NCBI GenBank assembly: GCA_028386065.3
Contig: JAKUCV010005641.1
Span: 3,876-67,875 of the forward strand
Direction of reading: 5' to 3'
DNA: 64,000 nucleotides
From: Turnera subulata
Lineage: Eukaryota; Streptophyta; Magnoliopsida; Malpighiales; Passifloraceae
The position numbers and the translations under genes were made by a program. Of this stretch, positions 34,641 through 43,950 are shown in pieces (the stretch's first letter is position 1; each line of letters opens with the position of its first letter). The notes under the pieces are model-generated. The model searched no databases and was not told the DNA's origin. It saw nothing but the letters and a program-made list of their open reading frames with translations.

Positions 34641-35230
34641 ATGATCACAACAGGCTGCTCGCTGCTCGCTGATCAAGCAAAGACCACAAATATGGAACGA
34701 CTAGTGACCTCCACGAATATGGCAACACCAAAACATAGTTATTTACCACCAGATATTGTTGAGGAGATACTAGCTTTGTTACCCTTCAAATCCATTGAGC
34801 GATTCAGGTCGGTCTCCAAGTCGTTGTTCACTTTGTTGGCGACACCAAAACTCCTATATTACCCCTACATGAACAAAATATTTTCTCCATCAAATTATGG
34901 TTGCAAATCATCTGATGACTGAAGCCTATTTATTGGAGTTATACTATCAGATTATAGCGGCGGTGTAAGAAATCGAGGTTATATGACACCTGATTTATCA
35001 GGTCCGAAGAGGTATTATTTCAAAGTTGGATCTTGCAATGGATCAGTTTGTTTACGAGCTACCACCAACAACTACGGCAAGTGGGAGACATTTGTCTGGA
35101 ATCCTTCCACCACTGTCTGTAGGAAATTGCCGGATTTGCCATTCTCTGGTCCTTTTTCCGATAGGAAAGTGCCCATCTCTGGCTGCAAATATTATGGTTT
35201 CGGGTATGCTTCGGCTTCTGATGATTACAG
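34641..35230 (+). pseudogene. F-box gene relic, copy 4 (cut by retroelement E)
   Basis: The ATG at 34641 gives a leader, the F-box 'LPPDIVEEILALLPFKSIERF' and then 'RSVSKSLFTLLATPKLLYYPY', which bind SKP1. A TGA at 34920-34922 lies where copy 5 has CGA (Arg), a simple C-to-T change. The frame is otherwise open to the insertion at 35230, with 'GSCNGSVCL', 'VWNPSTTVCRKLPDLPF' and 'YGFGYASASDDYS' (F-box-associated region). The LTR of the composite element then cuts it in the middle of 'gatgattacag'. The C-terminal half is not found on the other side of the element, so it was deleted. Confidence 0.88.
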
Positions 35231-35774
35231 TGTTAGAATAGGTGCCCTACGCTAGAGGGGGAGGGGGGGGGGGGTGAATAGCGTTTTTTGAACAAAATCA
35301 AAAACTTGCAGGAATATAATTGCGGAATTGAAAGAATGAAGGACACACCGAATTTTATACTGGTTCACACACACAACTTGTGTGGCTAATCCAGTCCTCC
35401 GAGAGACTCTCTCGAAGATTTCACTATCTGGGTTAAGCTTCTGGGTGCTTAACAAACCGTATATACAGCTAAAGCTCGAGTCACACAAAACTCTACTTGC
35501 TTGAAGATACCTTACTTCAAAACTTCTCTCAATAAAGAAAACACTCTTCCTATGAGTTACTACAAGGGAACAATCCTCCCATAAGGTGTATGAACAACAC
35601 TTAAAATCACTCAAACAAAAGCTCTCAAAGAGTGGATATGAGTAACAAGTAAAGCTCTATAAAGGCAACTCTCAATTTTCAAGAATATTGGCTCATAAAA
35701 ATGTGTATGAATGTATAACAATGAATGCTTAAAATGTAGAGAGTTGATTGTTATTAAACAGAGATGTAAATCCT

Positions 35775-35783
35775 CTATTTATA
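35775..35783 (-). promoter_or_regulatory. LTR TATA box
   Basis: TATAAATAG on the minus strand, 98 bp downstream of the nearest dodecamer. The same box and distance recur in the other LTR (43452-43460). Confidence 0.7.
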
Positions 35784-35880
35784 TGTCTCAAAACATGTAT
35801 AATCGTTATAGAATCAATCCAAAACACCTTTAGACAAAATAGCATGGGGAGTTGAAAAAGGTGTCTGCTCACAACGGCAC

Positions 35881-36252
35881 AACATCGATGTTTAAACTTA
35901 GAACATCGATGTTTGGCCAGTAAATTTGAATTTTTTGGACCAACGGTCATGAGAACATCGATGTTTACCAAAGGAACATCGATGTTTTGCCAGTAAATAT
36001 GAATTATTGAGTCCAACGGTCACCAGAACATCGATGTTTACTCACTGAACATCGATGTTCATTTGGTTCGGCAAAATCATTTTAAAGCTGATGATCATGG
36101 GAACATCGATGATTACTTGAAGAACATCGTTGTTTACTTGAAGAACATCAATGTTGACTTGAAGAACATCGATGTTCATTTGGATAGGCGAAAATCAATT
36201 TAAAGATATCAATTGATGGAACATCGATGTCTCAAATTTGAACATCGATGTT
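35881..36252. repeat. Palindromic dodecamer array in the 3' LTR
   Basis: AACATCGATGTT (its own reverse complement) starts exactly at 35881, 35902, 35954, 35975, 36027, 36048, 36165 and 36241. One- or two-base variants start at 36102, 36123, 36144 and 36220. Partners are exactly 21 bp apart in all seven steps. The 9-bp spacers inside pairs differ in sequence while the dodecamer stays constant. Confidence 0.95.
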
Positions 36253-36377
36253 TTGCTGTTGCAAAACATTGCTCTTTGATTGATTTCTTTTTGCTTCAAG
36301 GTTGTCATCAATTGAGTCATGCTTGGTTTGTCAATATCAAAACCCTGAAGTAAGAAAAGGAGGCATGAGTTCTAACA

Positions 36378-36394
36378 ATTTCCCTCTTTTTGAT
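36378..36394 (-). other. Polypurine tract of element E
   Basis: On the minus strand ATCAAAAAGAGGGAAAT directly precedes the 3' LTR, where plus-strand DNA synthesis is primed. Confidence 0.8.
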
Positions 36395-36636
36395 AATGAC
36401 AAACAAATAAGAGTATATGCCAAGTTTTATGAATTTATAAGTGAGGTTAATTCCCCTATGTTTTTCAAACTATAATTCCCCCTAACTTGGTGCATATTAT
36501 TCCTTTGTGTCCATATACTTCTTCTTCTTATCTTCCCCCTTTTGGCATTAGCAAAAAGAAATAGCAATAGGAAACATTTTATTGAATTTAAAAAGACATA
36601 AACATAACTAGAGATAAGAGTGTAGAAAGTTGGGTG

Positions 36637-37896
36637 TTAGTTCCCATCATTGTCATCATCATCATCCTCTTCCTCTTCATTAGCTCCTTCTTCACCATCC
36701 TCATCATCCATTGGAGTGAAGTCCTCAACATCATTATCACCTTCATCTTCAAAATTGTATCCATGAAGTGTGGTGTGATATGGTGGAGGATTGTAATTCA
36801 CACGGGCAAAGTAAGACCGAAGAGCGTGGCCTTGTCGTTGCACTTCCGTGTCAATTCTCTCTATTGCACGTCCCATACTTGTCATGCTTAAGTGAAGGCC
36901 GTGTATGGAGTCAGCAATGGACTCAAGAGTGAATCCGGAGGTTCGGCGTTGAGGAGGGGCTGTACGGGAACTTTCTGCTTGGGCAGTTCCTGGAGCTTGC
37001 TCGGAAGTTTGGCCGGGCCTTGGTTCTTCCACAGATTTTCCAGTGCGGAAAGTAGCATTTATCGCCCATATTTTTGTGTGAGGAACCTGTGTGCCTTGCC
37101 GAGCATCAACACCTGCATTCAATAAAATATCCAAGACCAAGAATGGATAGGGCAATGGATGGTCGGTGTAGGCGGATGCATATTCCGACATGTGCATGAG
37201 CACAAATCGTGCCCAATTGATTGGTGCATGGTGGATGATAGCATGTAGGACTTTCACATCTTCAACGGATAAGACGGTGTGATTTCTGTCTCTTGGCTTG
37301 ATGACTCGGGTGAGAAGGTAGACTAGAACTTGATACTCCGGGTTAATGGAATGGATGGTTGGCCTACCGGATTTGTGACGGACAATAGTGGTGAAGCCAA
37401 GCTCGGGCAGAAAAGGTGCTTCATGGACCGTGAGCCATTGATCACCTCCGTTGGATGCAATATCGTCTCCCTGAAAAGGCAAGCCAGCTAGCCCCCCGAA
37501 TTCCTCCAATGTCTTGGTAATAGACACTCCATTGACACTAGCGGACAAGGTGTCACAATTTCGTCGGAGAGTTGAGTAGAATGCTTGGACGAATTCTGCA
37601 CTATATTGCCAGCCTCTATTAGTCACCAATTCCCACAAGCCCGATGCTTAAAGACTGGCTTCAAGCTGTGTGTAGTTCTTCTCCTTCGGGTAATCCACCA
37701 GAAGATACCGTGGAGAAGCAATTGAGCGCTTGGAGAAGAGAGACATGAAGTTATGGAGTTCTGCTCTAGTAGAGAACCAAATTGAGGTGCCCTCCACGGC
37801 AAACTGAGGAGCTGTGCTTGAAGAGCCTCCTCTTTGTTTTGATGGTCTCTCCTTAGCAGGAGATTTGCCCTTGGAAGATTTCCTCCCACCTGCCAT
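36637..37896 (-). pseudogene. Transposase_32-like plant transposon ORF (one stop)
   Basis: From the ATG at 37896 the minus strand reads about 419 codons, with one TAA at 37648-37650. The N-terminus is basic ('GGRKSSKGKSPAKERPSKQR'). The middle part ('RGWQYSAEFVQAFYSTL', 'VNGVSITKTLEEFGGLAGLP', 'INPEYQVLVYLLTRVIKPRD', 'INWARFVLMHMSEYA') has the layout of the 'putative plant transposon protein' domain often found inside plant LTR elements. The C-terminus is very acidic (EEEEDDDDDN). No catalytic motif is apparent, and despite the family name a transposase activity is not shown. A TATA-like TATATAAG (37991-37998) lies about 95 bp upstream, suggesting its own promoter. The family call is from memory of the pattern. 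Confidence 0.6.
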
Positions 37897-37988
37897 ACTT
37901 CAGAAAAATGAGTAGGAGAATGATGTGGAGAGTAAATATAGAGTGAATGAACAGTAGGAAGTGTGTAAAATGAGAGAAGGAGGCATCA

Positions 37989-37998
37989 CTTATATAAG
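37989..37998 (-). promoter_or_regulatory. Internal TATA box upstream of the Transposase_32-like ORF
   Basis: CTTATATAAG, about 95 bp before the ATG at 37896 and 86 bp downstream (minus strand) of the internal dodecamer array. The arrangement copies the LTR promoter. Confidence 0.6.
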
Positions 37999-38083
37999 GG
38001 AGCCAAAATATAGCTGTTGTAATCCTTACAACAGGTTCTAACGGCTAGAAACGGCTACTTTTTTTTTTAAGTTTTAACATCTA

Positions 38084-38539
38084 AACATCGATGTTCTGAC
38101 TGAAGACATCGATGTTTGAATCCCAACGGCTATAATTTTTTGAAAAGTGAGGGCTAAACATTGATGTTCATAAGTCCAACATCGATGTTGTCGAGCCTCT
38201 GGACACAAGCAGAAATGCCGCCAATCAAGACAACATCGATGTTTAAGTATTAGAACATCGATGTTTAAAAACTACTGGATGAAAAATTGTAATCTGAAAT
38301 GATAAAACATCGATATCTTACCTGGAAGCATCGATATTTAAAACTACTGGGAAGAAAAATACTTACTGAACATCGATGTTTTGATACTGAACATCGATGT
38401 TTAAAGCTGCTGCTTGGGAATGGTATGATCTGAAGTCCACTCAACATCGATGTTGGCTCCTCAACATCGATGTTGGACAGCCTCGGGTCAAGGTTTGTAC
38501 ATTAGGAACATCGATGTTCTATTGAGCAACATCGATGTT
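38084..38539. repeat. Palindromic dodecamer array at the internal promoter
   Basis: Seven pairs of AACATCGATGTT or close variants start at 38084/38105, 38157/38178, 38232/38254, 38306/38327, 38369/38390, 38443/38463 and 38507/38528. Five pairs are spaced 21 bp, one 22 and one 20. Ten of the 14 are exact. Successive pairs start 63-75 bp apart. The spacer sequences are all different. Confidence 0.95.
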
Positions 38540-38877
38540 TTGCAGTCTCGGCTTTCTTGTTCCCCCTATCTTTTGGCTTAAATGAAGGGTACCTGCAAAA
38601 CAACTTAGAAAATACTCGGACGCTCATGTCAGTAAAGGTAAGACAAAAAAAAAATACTCAAATTAGATCAATGTAGAGTTAGGGATTCTTAGTTCATTTC
38701 GAATTTCTGAAGAAAGACTCTTTTCTTTACGGATTTTGATAGTCTCGTCACGGCTTACGTCAGCAACTTTCTCGAGTATTCCACTTTCTGCAACATGAAA
38801 TCTCGTATTTGTCCTTACCGTAATCACGTTCTGCTTACAAATACCATCCCCATGCTTGGCAAAGCATTTCTCAAACC

Positions 38878-39261
38878 ATGGACTCACCACTAAGGACTAG
38901 AACTACCTCTGACTCGGAGGAGTTAAGTTACACTTTTGGTGCACCTCTCTTTGGTGGTTCCGATGTTGAGGAAAAGCCGAAGAAACCTCGCAAGCGGAAG
39001 AACATCCCTGGTCAGATGGAAGACACGGCCATATCTCGCAAGCGTCAAAAGAAGCCTGTCACCAAGGAAACTGATGATCCGAAGGGCAAAGGGATAGCTC
39101 ACAGTAGTACACCATTACAGACACTGGGGCATCTGAACTTAGCCCTGAAGAAGATTAGCTCTGCTGTGATGCAGATCGAGATGGCCTGTATGGGACTTTC
39201 CTCCCAGGTTGAGAATGTCCGCAAACATGTAAAGGAACTGGAGAAGCAAATGACTTCATAG
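38878..39261 (+). CDS. Small unknown ORF, antisense in element E
   Basis: A 127-residue frame on the strand opposite to gag. The N-terminal half is charged and basic ('KPKKPRKRKNIPGQ', 'ISRKRQKKPVTKETDD', possible nuclear signal). The C-terminal third has heptad-like leucines ('LNLALKKISSAVMQIEMACM', 'VENVRKHVKELEKQ') and could form a coiled coil. No stop or frameshift is seen. I do not recognise the family. It could be a captured host gene fragment or an antisense element gene. Poly(A)-like AATAAATAAG follows at 39291. Confidence 0.4.
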   Translation: MDSPLRTRTTSDSEELSYTFGAPLFGGSDVEEKPKKPRKRKNIPGQMEDTAISRKRQKKPVTKETDDPKGKGIAHSSTPLQTLGHLNLALKKISSAVMQIEMACMGLSSQVENVRKHVKELEKQMTS

Positions 39262-39839
39262 ATTGCTTCTATTGTAATATTTTATGAATGAATAAATAAG
39301 TAGTTCCTTTTTCTTAATCAAGCTTGTTTTTAAACATAAATGGTAGGAATATAAGATCCAATAAAATCAAGTCTGTTATTAGTAACCAAAAAGAATATAA
39401 GTGGTGAAATCACGAATTTCTAGCAATAATAGAAATCAAATATTCCTTAATAAAACGATGTTTATTATTTGTGTAAGCCAAAAAAAAATGATGTCATAAT
39501 GCACGGTGAATTAATGACAATAATTAGCAACCACTTGTTCATAAACCCCACATGAGCAAAAAAAAAAGCGACTTTTGGGTTTCGTATCCCTTTATTGAAG
39601 AGCCAAGAAGGCCAGAGTGAAAAAGTAATGCATGTGAGAAGTGAGCTAGAAAACACAAGTGTTTGTTGCCCGAAAACATGCAACGTGACAAGAGTAATAA
39701 TGTAGACAGTGGTAAAGATTTTCAAAAAGAGGAGCGTTGAGGAGCGTATACAATTTGTAGTTTTGTGAAGAGAGAGGTTTGCTTTACCGTTTAAAAAATA
39801 GGTAGGGTTTAGGCTTTGAAAATTGGGTAATCGTATTTC

Positions 39840-39847
39840 TATAAAAG
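39840..39847 (+). promoter_or_regulatory. TATA box of the antisense unit
   Basis: TATAAAAG 89 bp before the ATG at 39936, followed by an AG-rich leader (agagagagagag, 39900). The spacing is that of a normal plant promoter. Confidence 0.5.
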
Positions 39848-39935
39848 GCAAAGCAATGGTTAGTAAATAATCAAAAGCATTTAAAGATAATACGATTCAG
39901 AGAGAGAGAGATACACAAACCACAAAAAGACAAAA

Positions 39936-40619
39936 ATGCCTACTTCATCATCTGTCTTCTTTGTTGAGGGAGCCTCCTTAGGAAGAAGGAATCGATTAGC
40001 CTATAGTCTGATAAATGAGCAACAAGAAGAGCTTCCTAACGAGCTTGGAAGGATGCCTCGTTTGGTCTTCGTTGACGAGCTCTACTCGTCCCGGTTCTTT
40101 GTCACACCCATGGAGGAGACAGTCTTCCTAGAGCATCAAAGTACCCTGCGAGCTTCCTTCTACGGCTCGGCCAATTCCATCATGTTCTTCATCTCTGACA
40201 GACTTTAGGAGTTCAGGCTGGAGCCTTATTTCCAGACTCTGAATGAGGGCAGCTATTACCGAATTTCAATGACTGCTCAGAGCGTTCCGCGGACAACTGG
40301 CTTACCACCCACTTGACCAAAGGCTCGCCTTCTAGTTTGGAATTGCAGAGGAATCACTAGGCGCTCCATTGAGTTCACACGAACCTTAAGAGATCTGAAG
40401 AACCAGTACAAGCCCAACATGGTTCAGCTCACAGAGACCTTGTGGCAGCTTGGAAATAATCACGGTGTCATCCCGCTTCATTTTCCTTCAGCAAATCGGT
40501 TCGAACTCCATGGCCAAAACAATTCGGGCGGAATGTGGTTCTCATGGAGTGATAGTATTAGGGTCAATATTGCTTATGTCCCTAATAGTTTCTCAGTCAC
40601 TGCTGTACCCAACCGTTAA
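39936..40619 (+). pseudogene. Antisense pseudogene with endonuclease-like C-terminus
   Basis: One frame of 228 codons, with two in-frame stops, TAG at 40206-40208 and TGA at 40314-40316. The N-terminal half ('RRNRLAYSLINEQQEELPNE', 'MPRLVFVDELYSSRFFV', 'SANSIMFFISDRL') is not from a family I know. The C-terminal part, 'ARLLVWNCRGITRRSIEFTR' followed by 'MVQLTETLW', looks like the first two blocks of the LINE-type endonuclease fold ('WNCRG...', 'ET'), after which the fold is cut short. It is a possible capture of a gene fusing an unknown domain to a LINE endonuclease start. The unit has its own TATA box at 39840. Confidence 0.5.
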
Positions 40620-40999
40620 AAACAAATAATAGTAAATTTGAGCATATGTATTATTTCTTTATGAATGTTTTAATGATAAGAAAATGTTCCTTGACTTGAT
40701 CTATTATGCTTGATGCGAAAAAAAAACTATCTTGTTCTCTCGGGCTGTAACAATTGGATATGAACCTACTACCCAAAATTTTACTTTATGCAGAATTAAT
40801 TTACTTCTAAGATCTTTTTCAACCGAGGTAAGATAGGATGCTTAGGACTATTTATTACTCAAGAATGATATGTATGCAATAATCAATAAGCATTAATTAA
40901 TTAAGAAAGCATTAAGAGCACTATTAAAAGTATACTAGAAAGAATAGAATGATTTCAACCAAAGGATGATTTTTTTCAGCGTTACCACTCATCCTTGTA

Positions 41000-41080
41000 T
41001 TTCAACAAGAATCAATCAAGAACTTGGATGCTTCTTTGATCATGTGCTTGGAGCATCCACTATCAAGGTACCGAAGTACA
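41000..41080 (-). pseudogene. Copia protease start (truncated)
   Basis: The minus strand reads 'RYLDSGCSKHM' at 41073-41041, the Asp-Ser-Gly active-site block of Copia aspartic protease. Recognisable pol ends within about 40 bp, so the break that removed protease, integrase, RT and RNase H lies near 41000. Confidence 0.8.
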
Positions 41081-41099
41081 CTTGATGCCTTCAAGCATA

Positions 41100-42865
41100 C
41101 CTACAAAACAAATCAATGGGTTTTTGGTACCCAAATCTTTTTGGGTCCTTGAGGGTTAGAAGCAAAACGGTAATGAGCTTCTTCTTGCGCCCAATGCCTA
41201 TGCCTAGTAAAGCAAACAGGAGCAATGTGTCCTATTCTATTGCAATAATGGCAAATAACGTTTGGTTGTGCATCCTTCTAGGTTGATAATAATTACTATG
41301 GTGCCTATGTTTGTGCACTTGCTAACCTTGTTTTCCTTAGTTTGAAACATAGGTTTCCTAGGTTTTGTTTCAACTTTCTTCTTCTTAGGTTCATTCTTGA
41401 AACCTACTCCATGTTTAGTTGATTGCAAATTACCTAAGAGAGAATTCAAGTTCTTTTGAGGGGTGTTAAATTTCTTTAGTGTTGTTTCAAGTTCATTAAC
41501 TTGTTCTTTTAGTGTCTCACATGATGAACACTCCCTAGCTTTTGTTTCAAATTCTTCAACTTGTTCCTTTAATGACTTACATGATGAGCATTCCTTAATT
41601 GGACTTTCTAGTTTATTTGCACTCCTTTTTCCGTAACACTTATTGTCTTCTCTAAGCTTTTCATTTTCACTTGACACTTTCTCCATATCATTTTCTAGAG
41701 TTGCAAGTTGTTTCTTTAAGCCCTTACTAGTTCTAGATGCCGAAATGTATTTACCATAAAGCTCATTAAATGCATCTTACAATTCTTCAAAGGTATAATC
41801 TTCGCTTGAGTGAGAAGTACTTACCTCTTCCGGTTCTTCCTCTCGTGCCATGAGACATAGGTTGGCTGTTTCTTCTTCATCGCTATCGGATGATTCATTG
41901 CCGGAATCGCCTCCCCAAGAAATGTATGCCCTTTGCTTCTTGTAGGGCTTCTTTTCTTTTTCCTCCTTTGCCTTGGGGCACTTAGACTTGATGTGCCCAA
42001 CCTCTCCACATCCATAGCACTTGGGAGGACCGGACGTCTTTCTTCCTTTCCTTTCAAATTCTTTCTTCATGAATTTGTGTATTTTACGGGTGACAAGTCC
42101 CAGTTCTTTATCGTCATCGCTAGAGTCCAATTCAGTGAGCTCTTGCGTCTTGGAGGTGGAAGCTTTGAGAGCTATGTTCTTCTTCTTTGGTTCCTGCAAA
42201 GAGGGTTTAAGAATAGTAGTTTCATAGGTTAGAAGATTACCTCTAAGACTGTCAATGGTTGTGTTCGAAGTCCCGATGTTTTCATAGATTGCGTCGGCTT
42301 TAGAACGCCATTCGGGAGTGAGGCATCTAAGAACTTTTCTGACCAAGTCCTTGTCAGAGTAGACCTTCTTGAGAGTATGAAGGTTATTTACGATTTTAGA
42401 GAATCGTTCGAACATCTCCTCTATTCCCTCATTCTCCTTCATTTGAAAGAGTCCGTAATCTGCAGTGAGGGAATCGATTTTGGCCTCTCGAACTTGATCG
42501 GTTCCTTCGTAGGTGACCTCCAGCTTATCCCACATTTCTTTTGCGGTTGTGCAGCAAGAAATTTTCCGGTAATAATCGGGATTGACTGCATAATAAAGCA
42601 TGTTGATTGATTTGGCGTTGTTTTCAACTATCGTAATGTCTGCAGCGTTATACTCCTCCTCCGTCTTTGGCACTGTAATTTCACCAACTTTCTTCGTCGA
42701 AATTTGCTCTCCGATCTTCATGATTCGTCAAAGAGCATAGTTGTTGGATTGAAGGAAGAATCTCATCCTCTCCTTCCAGTAGCTGTAGTTGGTGCCATCA
42801 AAGAGCGGTGGACGAGTGGTTGATTGTCCTACGAAGAGTCCTGCATAATTACTTGAAGAAGCCAT
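41100..42865 (-). pseudogene. Copia gag with two zinc knuckles (few stops)
   Basis: From the ATG at 42865 the minus strand reads 'LFDGTNYSYWKERMRFFLQS', the usual Copia gag start. It continues through 'MWDKLEVTYEGTDQVREAKI' and 'LKKVYSDKDLVRKVLRCL' to the CCHC knuckle 'CYGCGEVGHIKSKC' (about 42020-41980). A long coiled segment with repeated 'CSSCKSLKEQV' follows (41600-41480), then a second CCHC knuckle 'CHYCNRIGHIAPVC' and 'YRFASNPQGPKKIWVPK' (about 41250-41130). Stops lie at about 42733 (TGA) and 41777-41779 (TAA), and the frame shifts near 41320. Gag would form the particle and package element RNA. It is the only retroviral-type gene retained. Confidence 0.88.
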
Positions 42866-42905
42866 GGAAAGTTTCTCTCAAACGGTTAAGTCTTTCAGAG
42901 AGTTA

Positions 42906-42918
42906 GGCTCCGCTACCA
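42906..42918 (-). other. Primer-binding site of element E
   Basis: GGCTCCGCTACCA on the + strand (TGGTAGCGGAGCC on the minus), two bases inside the 5' LTR. Same variant as in Copia copies A and B. Confidence 0.85.
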
Positions 42919-42920
42919 AT

Positions 42921-43950
42921 TGTTAGAATAGGTGCCCTACGCTAAAGGGGGGGTGAATAGCGTTTTATGGACAAAATAAAAAACTTGCAGGAATATAATT
43001 GCGGAATTGAAAGAATGAAGGACACACCGAATTTTGTACTGGTTCACACACACAACTTGTGTGGCTAATCCAGTCCTCCCCGAGACTCTCTCGAAGATTT
43101 CACTATCTAGGTTAAGCTTCCGAGTGCTTAACAAACCGTATACACAATTAGAGCTCGAGTCACACGAAACTCTACTTGCTTGAAGATACCTCACTTCAAG
43201 ACTTCTCTCAAGAAAGAAAACACTCTTCCTATGAGTTACTACAAGGGAACAATCCTCCCTTAAGGTGTATGAACAACACTTAAAATCACTCAAAAAAAAG
43301 CTCTCTCAAAGAGTGGATATGAGTAACAAGTAAAGCTCTATAAAGGCAACTCTCAATTCTCAAGAATATTGGCTCATAAAAATGTGTATGAATGTCAATG
43401 AATGCTTAAAATGTAGAGAGTTGATTGTTATTAAACAGAGATATAAATCCTCTATTTATATGTCTCAAAACATGTATAATCATTATGGAATCAATCCAAA
43501 ACAACTTCAGACAAAATAGCATGGGGAGTTGAAAGAGGTGTCTGCTCACAACGGCACAACATCGATGTTTAAACTTAGAACATCGATGTTTGGCCAGTAA
43601 ATTTGAATTATTTGGACCAACGGTCATGAGAACATCGATGTTTACCAAAGGAACATCGATGTTTTGCCAGTAAATATGAATTATTGAGTCCAACGGTCAC
43701 CAGAACATCGATGTTTACTCACTGAACATCGATGTTCATTTGGTTCGGCAAAATCATTTTAAAGCTGATGATCATGGGAACATCGATGTTTACTTGAAGA
43801 ACATCGATGTTCATTTGGTTCGGCGAAAATCATTTTAAAGATATCAATTGGTGGAACATCGATGTCTCAAATTTGAACATCGATGTTTTGCTATTGCAAA
43901 ACATTTTTTAAGTGCAACGGTCATGAGAACATCGATGTTTGGGATGCCAA
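42921..43950 (-). repeat. 5' LTR of element E, truncated
   Basis: Matches the left LTR from TGTTAGAATAGG onward, including the TATA box at 43460-43452 and the array. It loses similarity near 43905 and ends at the junction with Copia copy B at about 43950. Compared with the left LTR it has one stretch with two fewer dodecamers (a 42-bp contraction). Confidence 0.88.
43558..43939. repeat. Palindromic dodecamer array in the 5' LTR
   Basis: Starts at 43558/43579, 43631/43652, 43704/43725, 43779/43800, 43855/43876 and a single one at 43928. All five pairs are spaced 21 bp. Ten of 11 copies are exact AACATCGATGTT. Confidence 0.95.

Larger units (their letters stand above)
35231..36377 (-). repeat. 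3' LTR of element E
   Basis: 1147 bp, with terminal inverted repeats TGTTAGAA...TTCTAACA. On the minus strand it contains the palindrome array (36252 down to 35881), then a TATA box TATAAATAG at 35783-35775, 98 bp on. The G-run at 35259-35275 is longer here than in the partner LTR. Confidence 0.9.
35231..43950 (-). mobile_element. Composite LTR retroelement E (Copia gag, no pol, foreign ORFs)
   Basis: The left LTR (35231-36377) and the partial right LTR (42921-43950), the primer site at 42906-42918 and the purine tract complement at 36378-36394 show a minus-strand element of 8.7 kb. In element order it carries Copia gag, the first residues of Copia protease, reverse-strand gene pieces, and an ORF resembling the plant 'Transposase_32' family. 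No RT, RNase H or integrase is seen, so it is non-autonomous. Both LTRs and an internal promoter contain arrays of AACATCGATGTT. It interrupts F-box copy 4. The right LTR is cut at about 43950 by the junction with Copia copy B. Confidence 0.85.

Noticed and set aside
36637..37896. Calling the Transposase_32-like ORF an active transposase
   Set aside because: No DDE or other catalytic triad can be seen. The name reflects family labelling only, and the frame has a stop.
38663..38890. 75-codon minus-strand ORF in element E
   Set aside because: Short, no family recognised, overlaps the antisense ORF start. Chance is as likely.
35881..43939. CRISPR-like appearance of regularly spaced repeats (AACATCGATGTT)
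   Set aside because: The repeat is only 12 bp, the spacers are 9 bp or about 40-50 bp, and the context is a plant LTR element. No CRISPR array has this form.
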